Origin: Pseudomonas viridiflava
Lineage (GTDB): Bacteria; Pseudomonadota; Gammaproteobacteria; Pseudomonadales; Pseudomonadaceae
Direction: 5' to 3'
Assembly (NCBI RefSeq): GCF_900590755.1
Contig: NZ_UUOC01000008.1
Span: 62,001 to 126,000, forward strand
DNA length: 64,000 nucleotides
The position numbers were made by a program, and so were the translations under genes. Of the stretch, positions 1 to 9,119 are shown one piece after another. The notes under the pieces are model-generated. The model searched no databases. It was given only the letters and a program-made list of their open reading frames with translations, and was not told the origin of the DNA. Every line of letters begins with the position of its first letter. Within the stretch, counting starts at the first letter, position 1.

Positions 1-497
1 ACCAGCTCAAGGTCACGAGCCAGCCGGTAATGCTGCAGGCCATCGTCGGAAAGAATCAGATCCAACGGTTCGCTGTCGAGCAAGGCTTTGACTGCACGAC
101 TGCGGTCCGGGTCGATCATCATTGGCACGCCGCTGCGCTGCACAATCAACAACGGCTCATCGCCCGCCTGACTGGCACTTTGCTCGGCAGTGACCCGCCA
201 CGGCAAGCTCGGCGGTTTGGCGCCATAGCCGCGGCTGACCACGCCCACCCGCAGGCCCTGCTGGCGACAGTGCTCGATCATCCACAGGATCAGCGGCGTC
301 TTGCCGGTGCCGCCGATGGTGATATTGCCCACCACGACGACCGGCACCGGCGCTTTGTAGATTTCGCCCTGCCCTGCCAGGAAACGCTCGCGCTTGCCAT
401 TGACGACCCGGCGGTAAAGGCTTTCCAGCGGACGCAACAGCGTCAGCGCCGGATGGCCGGTGTACCAGGCATTAAGCAAGCGGTCAGAAAGTGACAT
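1..497 (-). CDS. lpxK: Tetraacyldisaccharide 4'-kinase, 3' part cut by window edge
   Basis: LpxK phosphorylates the 4' position of the tetraacyl disaccharide precursor of lipid A at the inner membrane. The first ~165 residues of an expected ~330 are visible and begin [19 protein letters not shown]. The ATP-binding P-loop [11 protein letters not shown] is at about residues 58-68, and the segment after it (VVSRGYGAK, then DPDRSRA and [11 protein letters not shown]) matches the family. The ATG overlaps the exbD stop codon as TGATG, so the two are translationally coupled. The gene runs off the left edge, so its C-terminus cannot be judged. Confidence 0.95.
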   Translation of the reverse strand, partial: MSLSDRLLNAWYTGHPALTLLRPLESLYRRVVNGKRERFLAGQGEIYKAPVPVVVVGNITIGGTGKTPLILWMIEHCRQQGLRVGVVSRGYGAKPPSLPWRVTAEQSASQAGDEPLLIVQRSGVPMMIDPDRSRAVKALLDSEPLDLILSDDGLQHYRLARDLEL

Positions 498-928
498 CAG
501 TTAGCCGATGTGGCTTCAACGGTGGTCATGCGCAAATGGCTGAAGCCCAGTTTGCCAGCCGCATCCATCGCGGTGATCACTGCCTGATGCGGGGTCTTGC
601 CATCAGCGCTGATCGACAGCGGCAAGCTGGTGTCACCGGCCGACTCGCGCTGCAAGGCATCGATCAGCGTGGGCAGATCGTTCTTGGGCAGCAGTTGATT
701 GTTCAGCGAAAAGACCCCGTCGGCATTGATGGTGATGTCCAGATGCTTGAGATCGGCATCGGTTTCCGGTGTTCCGGTGACCGCCTGGGGCAGATCCACG
801 CGCAATTGGGTTTCGCGGGTGAAGGTGGTGGTCACGATAAAAAACAGCAGCAGGATGAATACCACATCAATCAACGAAACGAGGTTGATGTCGATATTCT
901 CCCTGACCTTACGGCGACGAAACTTCAC
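497..928 (-). CDS. exbD: ExbD/TolR-family energy-transducing protein
   Basis: A 143-residue protein with a short basic cytoplasmic start ([19 protein letters not shown]), one membrane segment at about residues 15-35 and a periplasmic domain. Asp21, in LIDVVF, is at the conserved position that carries the proton path in ExbD/TolR/MotB-type stators. It should work with the ExbB-like protein encoded just upstream. The start ATG overlaps the exbB stop by 4 bases (ATGA), and its own stop overlaps lpxK. Co-transcription with lpxK is a known Pseudomonas arrangement and suggests an envelope role rather than dedicated TonB-dependent iron uptake; that is inference. Confidence 0.92.
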   Translation of the reverse strand: MKFRRRKVRENIDINLVSLIDVVFILLLFFIVTTTFTRETQLRVDLPQAVTGTPETDADLKHLDITINADGVFSLNNQLLPKNDLPTLIDALQRESAGDTSLPLSISADGKTPHQAVITAMDAAGKLGFSHLRMTTVEATSAN

Positions 929-1599
929 TTCTTGCGACCCTCGCCACGGGCTTGCAGCTTGAGTGCTGCTTTGGGGTCGTTCAGATCTACATCACGGTCG
1001 CCCTGCACCACTTCCACCAGCTTGATGGCTTCCTGCTCCATGCCGACCACCAGTTCATCGACCCGGCTTTGCAGGTAGCGATGGAAGAAGATCGCGGGGA
1101 TGGCGACGATCAGGCCCGATGCGGTACAGATCAGGGCCTTGGAAATACCACCGGCCAGCACCGATGCATTGGCGGTGTTACCGGTAGCATTGAACGAGCC
1201 GAAGATATCGATCATGCCCAGCACGGTGCCGAGCAAGCCCAGCAACGGCGCCATGGCGGCAATGGAACCCAGGGCGCTCAAATAGCGCTCAAGGTCATGA
1301 ATGACCCGGGCGGCGGCTTCTTCGATGCACTCCTTCATGATCTCGCGACCATGGCGGGAATTGGCCAGACCGGCGGCAAGGATTTCACCCAGCGGCGAAT
1401 CGGCGCGCAGCTCCTTGAGCTTCTCGCTGTCGAGTTTTTTGTCCTGGATCCACCGCCATACCTGCCCCAGCAAATGCGGCGGTGTAATACGGCTGGCTCG
1501 CAGGGTCCACAGACGCTCGATGATGATGCCGACCGCGGCAATGGAACTCAGAATGATCGGCAGCATCATCCAGCCGCCAGATTTGACCAGTTCCCACAC
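925..1599 (-). CDS. exbB: ExbB/TolQ/MotA-family proton channel protein
   Basis: A 224-residue inner-membrane protein with three hydrophobic segments at about residues 12-30, 110-135 and 152-175. The second contains the glycine-rich LLGLLGTVLGMIDIF signature of MotA/TolQ/ExbB channels. It forms a proton-driven motor with the ExbD-like partner downstream. The chosen start is GTG (MWELVKSGGW), preceded by GAGGGGGT at suitable spacing. It overlaps exbD by 4 bases. The comEC gene lies 68 bases upstream on the same strand, so all four genes may form one transcript. Confidence 0.92.
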   Translation of the reverse strand: MWELVKSGGWMMLPIILSSIAAVGIIIERLWTLRASRITPPHLLGQVWRWIQDKKLDSEKLKELRADSPLGEILAAGLANSRHGREIMKECIEEAAARVIHDLERYLSALGSIAAMAPLLGLLGTVLGMIDIFGSFNATGNTANASVLAGGISKALICTASGLIVAIPAIFFHRYLQSRVDELVVGMEQEAIKLVEVVQGDRDVDLNDPKAALKLQARGEGRKK

Positions 1600-1667
1600 A
1601 GTGACGACCCCCTCGGAAAAGTGGGCGCAACTCTAACATAGGGTCAGCGCCACATCGAAGTTTGCGA

Positions 1668-3911
1668 TCAATATCCTTGATTGAAGCCTTGATTGAGGTC
1701 ACGCCAGAAGCGCCTTTGCTGCCGTTGCGACTGCGGCTGCCCGAAGGTGCCCAGTTGCAGATTGATCGCCCCCAGTTCGGCGCTGTCATAGGCGCGAATG
1801 CCCAGCCAGCCGTACCGTGCCATGACCATGGGATGCGGATGACCGAAGGCATTGTTGCGTCCTCGGGAAATCAAAACACCCTGAGGCCCGACGGCCTGGA
1901 GAAAAGTTTTCGAGGAGGAGGTACGGCTGCCGTGATGCGGCGCCTGCAACCAGTGCGCACGCAAATCGAAGCCGCTGGCAATCATCGCGCGCTCGGCATC
2001 GGCGTCGATATCCCCGGTCAACAGCAGCCTTTCGCCCTGAGCATCGACCATCAACACGCAAGAGGCCTGATTACCCTCTTGAGCCTGCTCCCAGCGCCAG
2101 ATTGAAAACGTCACGCCGTCCCATTCCCAGCGCTGGTCGTTCTCACACAGCTGCGTATTGAGCAACACGGGCAATCGGGCCAGCTCGCCGCCCAGCACCC
2201 GCGCCACCGGCAAGGCCTGATAAACCGCCAGCGCACCTCCGGCATGATCGGCATCCGCGTGGCTGAGCAGCATCAGGTCGAGTTTGCCCACGCCAGCTTT
2301 GCGGATCGCGGGCAGCACCACCCGCTGACCGATATCGAACTCGCCAAAACGCGGACCGGCGTCGTACAGCAAAGTGTGTTGCCGGGTGCGCAACAGAATC
2401 GCCAGGCCCTGCCCCACATCCAGTTGCAGCACTTCGACCTGCCCGTGAGGCACGGCTTTCAATGGTGGAAAGACACACAGCAGCAACAACGGCCAACCCA
2501 AGGGTCTGAGCGGTATGCCGCTGGGCAACAGCAGCACAACCGCGCCCAGCAGGCTCAACAGCCAGACCCAGAACGGCACCGCGCTGGGCATCCAGGCAGG
2601 GAACCAGTCAGCCATCCAGCCCAGAAACACAAACAGCCATTGCAGTGCACCACCGGCCAGCCACAGCAGACTTTCCCCTAACAGCGGGACCGGCAGCAGC
2701 AAGGTGCCGAGCAACGCCGGCGGCAGTACGACGAAACTGACCCACGGTACCGCCACCAGATTGGCCACCGGGCCACTGAGGCTGATGGGTAAATTCAAGG
2801 CCAGCAGCACCGGCAGCAAGCCGATGGCGATCAACCACTGGGCACGGGTCCAGCTGCGCAACCAGCTCCAGGCGCCCAGGCGGCCGCTGAAAATCAGGAT
2901 CAGAATCGCCACGGCAGCAAATGACAACCATAAACCGGGTTGCAAACTGGCCAGCGGCTCCAGGATCAACACCACGTTCAGCGACAGCAAAAGCGGCAAG
3001 GTCACACCCAGATGGCGAAAGCGCAGGCGCCAGAGCAGGACCATGCCGACCATTACACAGGCCCGACGCACCGGTACGTCGAACCCCGCCAACAGGCCAT
3101 AGGCCAGAGCCGCACTGAATGCCAATCCGCAGGCCCATGGCAGCCAAGGCAAGGCTCGCGGCCACAGCCCCCAGCGCGCCAGACCGGCAACCAGCCCATA
3201 CATGACCGCCGCCAGCAAACCGATGTGCTGACCGGAAATCACCAGCAGATGCACGGCACCGGTATTTTGCAGAACCTCCCAATCGGCACGGCTCAAGCCA
3301 GAACCATCACCGAGCACCAAGGCTGCCAGCCCGCCTTCTCGGCCCTGTGCGTCCACAGCCAGCAAGCGCTGGCGGATTGCGTCACGCCAGCCTGATGCCG
3401 CTGAAGTCAGTCGCTGACCGTCCGCCACTGTCCCGGTCGCGCCAATTCGTTGGGCCAGCAACCAGGCTTCGTAATCAAACGCATCAGGATTGACCAACCC
3501 GCCGGGTCGCTTGAGCTTGACCGCCAGCCGCCAGCGCTCGCCGCTGCGAATTTCCGGACCGCCATACCAGGACACCCGAATCAGTTCAGGCAATCGTGTT
3601 CGGCGAGATTGCGGGCTTTCCAGTTCAAAACGTATGACGCCATCTGCCGCAGCGGGCAGCCCCACCACCTTGCCTTCCAGCCACAGCGTCTGGCCGTCGA
3701 GCCGTGCGGGCAAGCGATCGTTTAGTGCCGACTGGGCCGACACGCAAGCCCAGGTGAAACCCAATAAAAACAGCGCCAATGGGTAGCTGCGAAACGGCAA
3801 CAGCATCAACGCCAGCACTGGCATTACCACTAACAGCCAGACCGGTGGCAATGCCGGTAAAAAGCGCAACGCCAGCAAACCCAAGGCAAACGCGAACATC
3901 CCTGCGCGCAT
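1668..3911 (-). CDS. comEC: ComEC/Rec2-type DNA internalization protein
   Basis: A 747-residue polytopic membrane protein. The hydrophobic N-terminus and an OB-like DUF4131 region (about residues 1-170) are followed by the multi-helix Competence domain (about 190-480) and a C-terminal metallo-beta-lactamase-like domain with the metal motif LLSHADADHAGG near residue 550. ComEC is the inner-membrane channel for single-stranded DNA in natural transformation, and the C-terminal domain is thought to act as a nuclease. The start is ATG (MRAGMFAFALGLL). Length and domain order match full-length Pseudomonas homologues, with no truncation. Confidence 0.93.
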   Translation of the reverse strand: MRAGMFAFALGLLALRFLPALPPVWLLVVMPVLALMLLPFRSYPLALFLLGFTWACVSAQSALNDRLPARLDGQTLWLEGKVVGLPAAADGVIRFELESPQSRRTRLPELIRVSWYGGPEIRSGERWRLAVKLKRPGGLVNPDAFDYEAWLLAQRIGATGTVADGQRLTSAASGWRDAIRQRLLAVDAQGREGGLAALVLGDGSGLSRADWEVLQNTGAVHLLVISGQHIGLLAAVMYGLVAGLARWGLWPRALPWLPWACGLAFSAALAYGLLAGFDVPVRRACVMVGMVLLWRLRFRHLGVTLPLLLSLNVVLILEPLASLQPGLWLSFAAVAILILIFSGRLGAWSWLRSWTRAQWLIAIGLLPVLLALNLPISLSGPVANLVAVPWVSFVVLPPALLGTLLLPVPLLGESLLWLAGGALQWLFVFLGWMADWFPAWMPSAVPFWVWLLSLLGAVVLLLPSGIPLRPLGWPLLLLCVFPPLKAVPHGQVEVLQLDVGQGLAILLRTRQHTLLYDAGPRFGEFDIGQRVVLPAIRKAGVGKLDLMLLSHADADHAGGALAVYQALPVARVLGGELARLPVLLNTQLCENDQRWEWDGVTFSIWRWEQAQEGNQASCVLMVDAQGERLLLTGDIDADAERAMIASGFDLRAHWLQAPHHGSRTSSSKTFLQAVGPQGVLISRGRNNAFGHPHPMVMARYGWLGIRAYDSAELGAINLQLGTFGQPQSQRQQRRFWRDLNQGFNQGY

Positions 3912-4035
3912 ACAAGCTCATCCTGATAACCATGAAGATCACCACAAGGCTTAGCGCAAGCTGGGTTGGGTGGCAGAATCGAGTGTCACTGGTTTTGTCA
4001 GTCGTGAAAGCAAACTACCAAGCGAACACAGGACT

Positions 4036-4102
4036 TGTAGGAGCCAACTTGTTGGCGAGGCGGTGTCTGGTCGAACGCTTCGCCAACAAGTTGGCTCCTA
4101 CA
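4036..4102. repeat. REP-type palindrome (GGAGCCAACTTGTTGGCGAG family)
   Basis: Inverted pair that opens TGTAGGAGCCAACTTGTTGG and closes with its reverse complement, about 67 bases in all. It lies between the divergently placed ends of comEC and rluB. A second copy of the same arm appears near 25880. Confidence 0.85.
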
Positions 4103-4142
4103 GGAAATGTACTCATCCACAATGCTTCGGGCTGTTTCAGGC

Positions 4143-4177
4143 AAAAAAAACGCCCATCCGAAGATGAGCGTTTTTTG
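4143..4177 (-). terminator. Rho-independent terminator of rluB
   Basis: Read on the minus strand, a CGCTCATC/GATGGGCG stem with a short TTCG-type loop is followed by a run of eight T. It lies 14-48 bases past the rluB stop codon. Confidence 0.85.
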
Positions 4178-4190
4178 TCACGGCTGAAGC

Positions 4191-5450
4191 TTACTGCGGC
4201 TTGCGACGACCGAAGCCCGGGCGCTGGCCCGAACCCGATGCCGGGCCACGACGCTTGCCGGACGGCGCGTCATCGACCAGGGTAATACCCGGACGCTTCG
4301 GCGACGGCTTGGCTGGTCGCTTGTTCATGTCGCTTGGACGCTCAGCCACTGGCGTACCACGGCTGTTGTCACTGCGGCCATCGCTGCGACCAGTCGCCGG
4401 ACGCGGGCTGCGCGGCGACGGCTTGCTTGGGTCGTTGCGCTGACCACGGTTCGAATCGGTGCGCGGTGCAGCTGGACGCTGAGCCCGATCACGGTCGCTG
4501 CCAGTGATCTGCGGCTGACGTGGCGCGCGATCATGAGTCGGCGCGCCTTCTTTGGCCGGACGCAAGGTCCGCACAACGCGCTCGCCTTTGCCCAGCGGAC
4601 GGGAAGACTGACGCTGCAAGCGCTCCAGTTTGTCCTTGGTCTTGGCGTTCATCTGCGGCTGAGCCACAGGCGTCAGACCCACTTCAGCGCTGAGCACATC
4701 GACTTCGTACTGGCTCATTTCGCGCCAGCGGCCCATCGGCAGGTCGGAGTTGAGGAATACCGGCCCGTAACGCACGCGCTTCAGACGGCTGACCACTAGG
4801 CCCTGGGACTCCCACAGGCGGCGGACTTCGCGGTTGCGACCTTCCATCACTACGCAGTGATACCAATGGTTGAAGCCTTCACCGCCCGGCGCTTGCTGGA
4901 TATCGGTGAAACGAGCCGGGCCGTCTTCAAGGACAACACCGGCTTTGAGGCGCGCGATCATGTCGTCGTCGACTTCGCCACGTACACGCACGGCGTATTC
5001 GCGGTCCATTTCGAACGAAGGGTGCATCAGGCGGTTGGCCAGCTCACCGTCGGTGGTGAACATCAGCAAACCGGTGGTGTTGATGTCCAGACGACCGATG
5101 TTGACCCAACGGCCTTCTTTTGGACGCGGCAGGCGATCGAACACCGTCGGGCGACCTTCTGGGTCGTCACGGGTACAGATTTCACCGTCCGGCTTGTTGT
5201 ACATGATCACGCGGCGCACCGTTTCGGCGGCCTCTTCACGCTTGATGACGCGGCCATCAACGCTGATCGCATCGTGCAGATCGACGCGCTGACCGAGGGT
5301 CGCGTCCTTGCCATTGACCTTGATCCGGCCCTGGCTGATCCAGGCTTCGACGTCGCGACGCGAGCCTACGCCAATACGTGCCAGAACCTTCTGCAGCTTT
5401 TCGCCTGCGGGTCCGATTTCCTGGCTGTCCTGCTTGTCTTTTTCACTCAT
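4191..5450 (-). CDS. rluB: 23S rRNA pseudouridine(2605) synthase
   Basis: A 419-residue RsuA/RluB-family enzyme that isomerises a uridine in helix 93 of 23S rRNA. An N-terminal S4 RNA-binding domain (about residues 17-75, LQKVLARIGVGSRRDVE) is followed by the catalytic domain, with the signature GRLDINTTGLLMF and catalytic Asp122. Residues from about 285 on form a low-complexity basic tail rich in R, P, S and G, likely a disordered RNA-binding extension common in Pseudomonas copies. It ends in a clear terminator. Assignment to RluB over RsuA/RluF rests on the overall sequence and the long basic tail. Confidence 0.92.
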   Translation of the reverse strand: MSEKDKQDSQEIGPAGEKLQKVLARIGVGSRRDVEAWISQGRIKVNGKDATLGQRVDLHDAISVDGRVIKREEAAETVRRVIMYNKPDGEICTRDDPEGRPTVFDRLPRPKEGRWVNIGRLDINTTGLLMFTTDGELANRLMHPSFEMDREYAVRVRGEVDDDMIARLKAGVVLEDGPARFTDIQQAPGGEGFNHWYHCVVMEGRNREVRRLWESQGLVVSRLKRVRYGPVFLNSDLPMGRWREMSQYEVDVLSAEVGLTPVAQPQMNAKTKDKLERLQRQSSRPLGKGERVVRTLRPAKEGAPTHDRAPRQPQITGSDRDRAQRPAAPRTDSNRGQRNDPSKPSPRSPRPATGRSDGRSDNSRGTPVAERPSDMNKRPAKPSPKRPGITLVDDAPSGKRRGPASGSGQRPGFGRRKPQ

Positions 5451-5637
5451 CTGGGCACCTCCCGGTGTGTCGATTCAGGGGACGCCGAGGACCGGCGTGA
5501 CCTGTTGCCCGGGGCTATGGAAAACCTCCGAACTTGATTCTATAAAAAGCTGATGGCGAGTATGAATCGCCAAAAGGTCGCGAATCATACGCTCACCCAG
5601 CGCAATGCGCATCAGAGCGTAGTCGAAATTATCCGAC

Positions 5638-5826
5638 TCATTTCTTTTTCCGCCGACCGGCTTTCCTCAAATCCTTCAAACGGACAGCCGAATCGGCGAG
5701 TACGCCTTTGCGCTCGTCCTTGTCCATTTTCTTCCAGCCCTTGATTTCCTTCTTGCTGCGGCCACAGCCGATGCAAATGTCATCGTCGAATTTGCAGAGG
5801 CTGATGCAGGGGTTTTTTGAGCTCAT
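5638..5826 (-). CDS. DUF1289 family small Cys-rich protein
   Basis: A 62-residue protein with the DUF1289 pattern: CISLCKFDDDICIGCGRSKKEI, four cysteines in the first 26 residues spaced as a possible metal site, then a WKKMD segment and a Lys/Arg-rich tail ending RKAGRRKKK. The family is widespread in proteobacteria and has no firmly established function. It begins ATG (MSSKNPC) and stands alone between rluB and the scpB group. Confidence 0.85.
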   Translation of the reverse strand: MSSKNPCISLCKFDDDICIGCGRSKKEIKGWKKMDKDERKGVLADSAVRLKDLRKAGRRKKK

Positions 5827-5859
5827 TTATTGATGCCCTGCTGGAGGGTGAATGAAGCC

Positions 5860-5947
5860 TGTGGGAGCGGTGCTTGCCCGCGATAAGGGCGCCGCGATCT
5901 AAAATAAATCGCGTCCAGCCTTATCGCGGGCAAGCACCGCTCCCACA
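5860..5947. repeat. REP doublet (TGTGGGAGCGGTGCTTGCCC family)
   Basis: Two inverted copies of TGTGGGAGCGGTGCTTGCCC followed by GCGATAAGG, separated by about 25 bases. It sits just past the scpB stop. The same family recurs at 54153-54241. Confidence 0.85.
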
Positions 5948-5959
5948 ATTGATCTGAGT

Positions 5960-6718
5960 TCACTCCGGACCGGCGTCGTCTTCAGGTTTTTCATCCGGCA
6001 ACAAATCATCAAAGTCGATCTTCACACCCTGCTCCATGGAGTCAAGTTCGACCAGCAAACTGCGGAAGCTGGTTTCGTCTCTTGGCTCTTCAGGCTCTGC
6101 ATCAGGATCAATGCTGGCGTCTGCCAGAGCTTGCAGATGCGCAGGCACCGGGGCGTCTTCGAAGTCCATCACCGGGTCCGGCTCAAGCTCACGCAAATCG
6201 GCCAGCGGTGGCAAATCGTCGAGGTTTTTCAGGTTGAAGTGATCGAGAAATGCCTTGGTCGTGGCGAACATCGCCGGGCGGCCGGGCACTTCGCGGTACC
6301 CCACTACCCGAATCCACTCCCGTTCCAGCAAGGTTTTGACGATATGGCTATTGACCGCCACACCGCGCACGTCTTCGATTTCGCCACGGGTAATCGGCTG
6401 GCGATAGGCAATCAGCGCCATGGTCTCCAGCATGGCCCGGGAATAACGCTGAGGCCGCTCTTCCCACAAACGCCCTACCCAGGGGGAGAACTTCTCGCGA
6501 ATCTGCAAGCGATAGCCAGACGCAACTTCCTTGAGTTCGAAAGCGCGGCCTTCGCAGGATTTGCCCAGCAACTGCAAGGCTTTCTTGAAAACCGGCGGCT
6601 CAGGACGCTCGCCCTCTTCGAACAATTCGAACAGGCGTTCCAGGGATTGCGGCTTACCCGAGGCCAACAGAAAAGCTTCGAGCAGCGGAGCCAGCTCGCG
6701 GGGTTCATTGAGGTTCAT
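5960..6718 (-). CDS. scpB: Segregation and condensation protein B
   Basis: A 252-residue winged-helix protein that binds the ScpA kleisin and completes the SMC-ScpAB complex for chromosome segregation. Recognisable parts are LLEAFLLASGKPQSLERL at the start, ALIAYRQPITRGEIEDVRGV at about residues 107-126 and the GRPAMFATTKAFLDHF segment of the second winged helix. The start chosen is MNLNEPRELAPLL at 6718; longer in-frame starts run deep into scpA and are not family-like. It overlaps the 3' end of scpA by a few bases going into it (the scpA stop is at 6729), so the two are adjacent in one operon. The C-terminal tail is acidic. Confidence 0.93.
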   Translation of the reverse strand: MNLNEPRELAPLLEAFLLASGKPQSLERLFELFEEGERPEPPVFKKALQLLGKSCEGRAFELKEVASGYRLQIREKFSPWVGRLWEERPQRYSRAMLETMALIAYRQPITRGEIEDVRGVAVNSHIVKTLLEREWIRVVGYREVPGRPAMFATTKAFLDHFNLKNLDDLPPLADLRELEPDPVMDFEDAPVPAHLQALADASIDPDAEPEEPRDETSFRSLLVELDSMEQGVKIDFDDLLPDEKPEDDAGPE

Positions 6719-6728
6719 TGATCTGCTC

Positions 6729-7547
6729 TTATTCGGCTCGCGCCCGCACATGGATAACGGCGAAGGGCTCATTCTGCACCAGTTCCACCAAGGACTCCTT
6801 GACCAGCTCAAGCACGGCCATGAACGTCACCACCACACCGAGACGCCCTTCCTCGGCGGTGAACAGCTCGGCAAACGGCACAAAACCACCGCCTTTGAGG
6901 CGTTCCAGCACGTCGCTCATGCGCTCGCGGGTCGACAAGGCTTCGCGGCTGACCTGGTGGCTTTCGAACATGTCGCCACGGCGTAACACTTCGGCCATGG
7001 ACATCAGCAGTTCGTCGAGGCTGACGTCCGGCAACAGCTTGCGCGCCCGGGCTTCAGGCGCATCCAGCTTGGGCACGGTCACGTCGCGACCGACCCGGGT
7101 CAACTGGTCGATACCCTCGGCAGCAGCCTTGAAGCGTTCGTATTCCTGCAGTCGACGGATCAGTTCAGCGCGAGGATCGTCCTCTTCAGCCTCGATCTCC
7201 GCAGAACGTGGCAACAACATGCGCGACTTGATCTCGGCGAGCATGGCGGCCATCACCAGATACTCCGCCGCCAGTTCAAGGCGCACGCTCTTCATCAGCT
7301 CGACGTAACCCATGTATTGCTTGGTGATTTCTGCAACAGGGATGTCGAGGATGTCGATGTTCTGCTTGCGGATGAGGTACAGCAGCAAATCCAGCGGGCC
7401 TTCAAAGGCTTCGAGGAAGACTTCCAGGGCATCCGGCGGGATGTACAGATCGATGGGCATCTGCGTGACCGCCTGGCCATAGACCATGGCGAACGGCAGT
7501 TCCTGCTGGGCACCGGCCTGACTGTCGACGGTTTCGACGCTGCTCAT
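6729..7547 (-). CDS. scpA: Segregation and condensation protein A (kleisin)
   Basis: A 272-residue kleisin that bridges SMC heads. The core FEGPLDLLLYLIRKQNIDIL at about residues 49-68 is the N-terminal ScpA signature; AEYLVMAAMLAEIKSRMLLP follows. The ATG (MSSVETVDSQAG) was chosen because it overlaps the yciO stop codon as TAATG, which implies coupled translation. scpB follows immediately. Pseudomonas lacks the dominant MukBEF role seen in enterics or has both systems, so this is expected housekeeping. Confidence 0.93.
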   Translation of the reverse strand: MSSVETVDSQAGAQQELPFAMVYGQAVTQMPIDLYIPPDALEVFLEAFEGPLDLLLYLIRKQNIDILDIPVAEITKQYMGYVELMKSVRLELAAEYLVMAAMLAEIKSRMLLPRSAEIEAEEDDPRAELIRRLQEYERFKAAAEGIDQLTRVGRDVTVPKLDAPEARARKLLPDVSLDELLMSMAEVLRRGDMFESHQVSREALSTRERMSDVLERLKGGGFVPFAELFTAEEGRLGVVVTFMAVLELVKESLVELVQNEPFAVIHVRARAE

Positions 7548-8176
7548 TACGCCTGCACACCAAACGGCGTGGGGTCGCCACAACCGACACGAATCACCTG
7601 AGGCTCGCCCTCAGCCAGATTGATAACCGTCGACGCTGAGATCCCGCCGATCCCGCCATCGATAATCAGATCGACCTGGTGTTCGAGGATCTGGCGCATG
7701 TCGTAGGGATCGCTCAACGGTACGGTCTCGCCGGGCATGATCAGGCTGACGCTCATCAGCGGCTCGCCCAGCTCTTCCAGCAACGCTTGGGCGATTGGGT
7801 GTTCCGGCACACGCAGACCGATGGTCCGGCGCTTGGGGTGCAGGATCAGGCGCGGCACTTCACGGGTGGCGTTGAGAATAAAGGTGTAAGGCCCCGGGGT
7901 ATGGGCTTTAAGGGCTCGAAAGGCCCCGGTGTCGACTTTGGCGAACAGGCCCAATTGCGACAGGTCGCAGCACATCAGCGTGAAGTTGTGCTTGTCGTCC
8001 AACTGACGCAGACGGCGAATGCGCTCGATGGCGCTCTTGTCGCCGAGCTGACAACCCAGCGCGTAGGACGAATCGGTTGGGTAGACCACCAGCCCGCCGG
8101 CCTTGATGATTTCAACGGCCTGTTTAATCAGGCGCGCTTGCGGGTTTTCCGGATGGACCTGGAAAAATTGACTCAC
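7547..8176 (-). CDS. yciO: Sua5/YciO/YrdC/YwlC family protein, YciO type
   Basis: A 209-residue YrdC-fold protein. The start VSQFFQVHPENPQARLI (GTG at 8176) matches the known start of E. coli YciO, and AGGAAG lies six bases upstream. The nucleotide-binding segment GLVVYPTDSSYALGC and KHNFTLMCCDLSQLG are present. YciO is related to TsaC, which makes threonylcarbamoyl-AMP for tRNA t6A, but its own activity is weaker or uncertain. Upstream, in-frame ATGs fall inside rnm and were rejected. Confidence 0.92.
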   Translation of the reverse strand: MSQFFQVHPENPQARLIKQAVEIIKAGGLVVYPTDSSYALGCQLGDKSAIERIRRLRQLDDKHNFTLMCCDLSQLGLFAKVDTGAFRALKAHTPGPYTFILNATREVPRLILHPKRRTIGLRVPEHPIAQALLEELGEPLMSVSLIMPGETVPLSDPYDMRQILEHQVDLIIDGGIGGISASTVINLAEGEPQVIRVGCGDPTPFGVQA

Positions 8177-8189
8177 GGTAACTTCCTGT

Positions 8190-9053
8190 TCAGACGGCGG
8201 CAGTAGGCTGGTCATGTTTGAATCGGGCCCAAAGTGGCGGCAAGTCTTCGGGGACCGGGCGATAAATACCGATTTCGGCCCAGCCGCCTGGAGCATGAAA
8301 ATCACTGCCGGCGGTGACCAGCAGACCAAATTCACGAGCCAGAATGGCCAGGGTTCCGACCTGCTCGGCAGGTTGCAGACCGTTGACCACTTCAATGGCA
8401 TGGCCGCCGGCCTGGAGAAAGTCGGCGACCAGTTTACGACGCTTGCTACGGGTGAAATCGTAATGCGAAGGGTGCGCCAGGCTCACCCAGGCGTTGGACT
8501 CGCGCAGTGTGGCGACAGTTTCTTCCAGGGTCGGCCAGTGCTGCTTCACATCGCCCAGCTTGCCCGCCCCCAGCCATTTGCGGAATGCCTCGGCGCGATC
8601 CTTGACGAAACCGGCCCGCACCATGAAGTCCGCAAAGTGCGGCCGAGCCGGTGCATTACCGCTGTCGCCAAGCTCTTGCTGGATGGCCCGGGCACCTTCC
8701 AGCGCCCCCGGCATACCTTTGATCGCCAATTTTCGACTGATTTCTTCGGCGCGCAACCAGCGGCCGTCGTGCAAACGGGCAATGGCCGCAACCAAAGCCG
8801 GGGCATCGACGGCGAAACCATAGCCCAGAATATGGATGGTTGCCCCACCCCAGGTGCAGGAAAGCTCGACCCCGTTGACCAGCTGCATACCCAGCGCATG
8901 CGCCGCCGTGCGGGCTTCTGCGAGGCCTTCGAGGGTGTCGTGGTCGGTGAGGGAAAGGACGCGCACGCCGTTTTCATAAGCACGGGCGACCAGAACCGAA
9001 GGCGCGAGGGCGCCATCGGAGGCGGTGCTGTGGCAGTGCAGGTCAACATTCAT
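8190..9053 (-). CDS. rnm: PHP-domain nuclease, RNase AM / YciV type
   Basis: A 287-residue PHP-family metallohydrolase. Metal-binding motifs are DLHCHSTASDG at residues 4-14, LTDHDT at about 41-46, and later SLAHPSHYDF and TAGSDFHAPG. E. coli RNase AM (TrpH/YciV) is a 5'-3' exonuclease that matures the 5' ends of rRNAs and acts on short oligonucleotides; the same role is inferred here from similarity and from linkage to yciO. Start ATG (MNVDLHCHS) is preferred; an ATG seven codons upstream (9074) is possible. It is divergent from yciB, with about 66 bases between them. Confidence 0.9.
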   Translation of the reverse strand: MNVDLHCHSTASDGALAPSVLVARAYENGVRVLSLTDHDTLEGLAEARTAAHALGMQLVNGVELSCTWGGATIHILGYGFAVDAPALVAAIARLHDGRWLRAEEISRKLAIKGMPGALEGARAIQQELGDSGNAPARPHFADFMVRAGFVKDRAEAFRKWLGAGKLGDVKQHWPTLEETVATLRESNAWVSLAHPSHYDFTRSKRRKLVADFLQAGGHAIEVVNGLQPAEQVGTLAILAREFGLLVTAGSDFHAPGGWAEIGIYRPVPEDLPPLWARFKHDQPTAAV

Positions 9054-9119
9054 AGGTGGCGCTTTCGCTATCATTGATGTTTGTTATTATGCCGCCACAT
9101 CCTGCTTCTGGCTGCCATT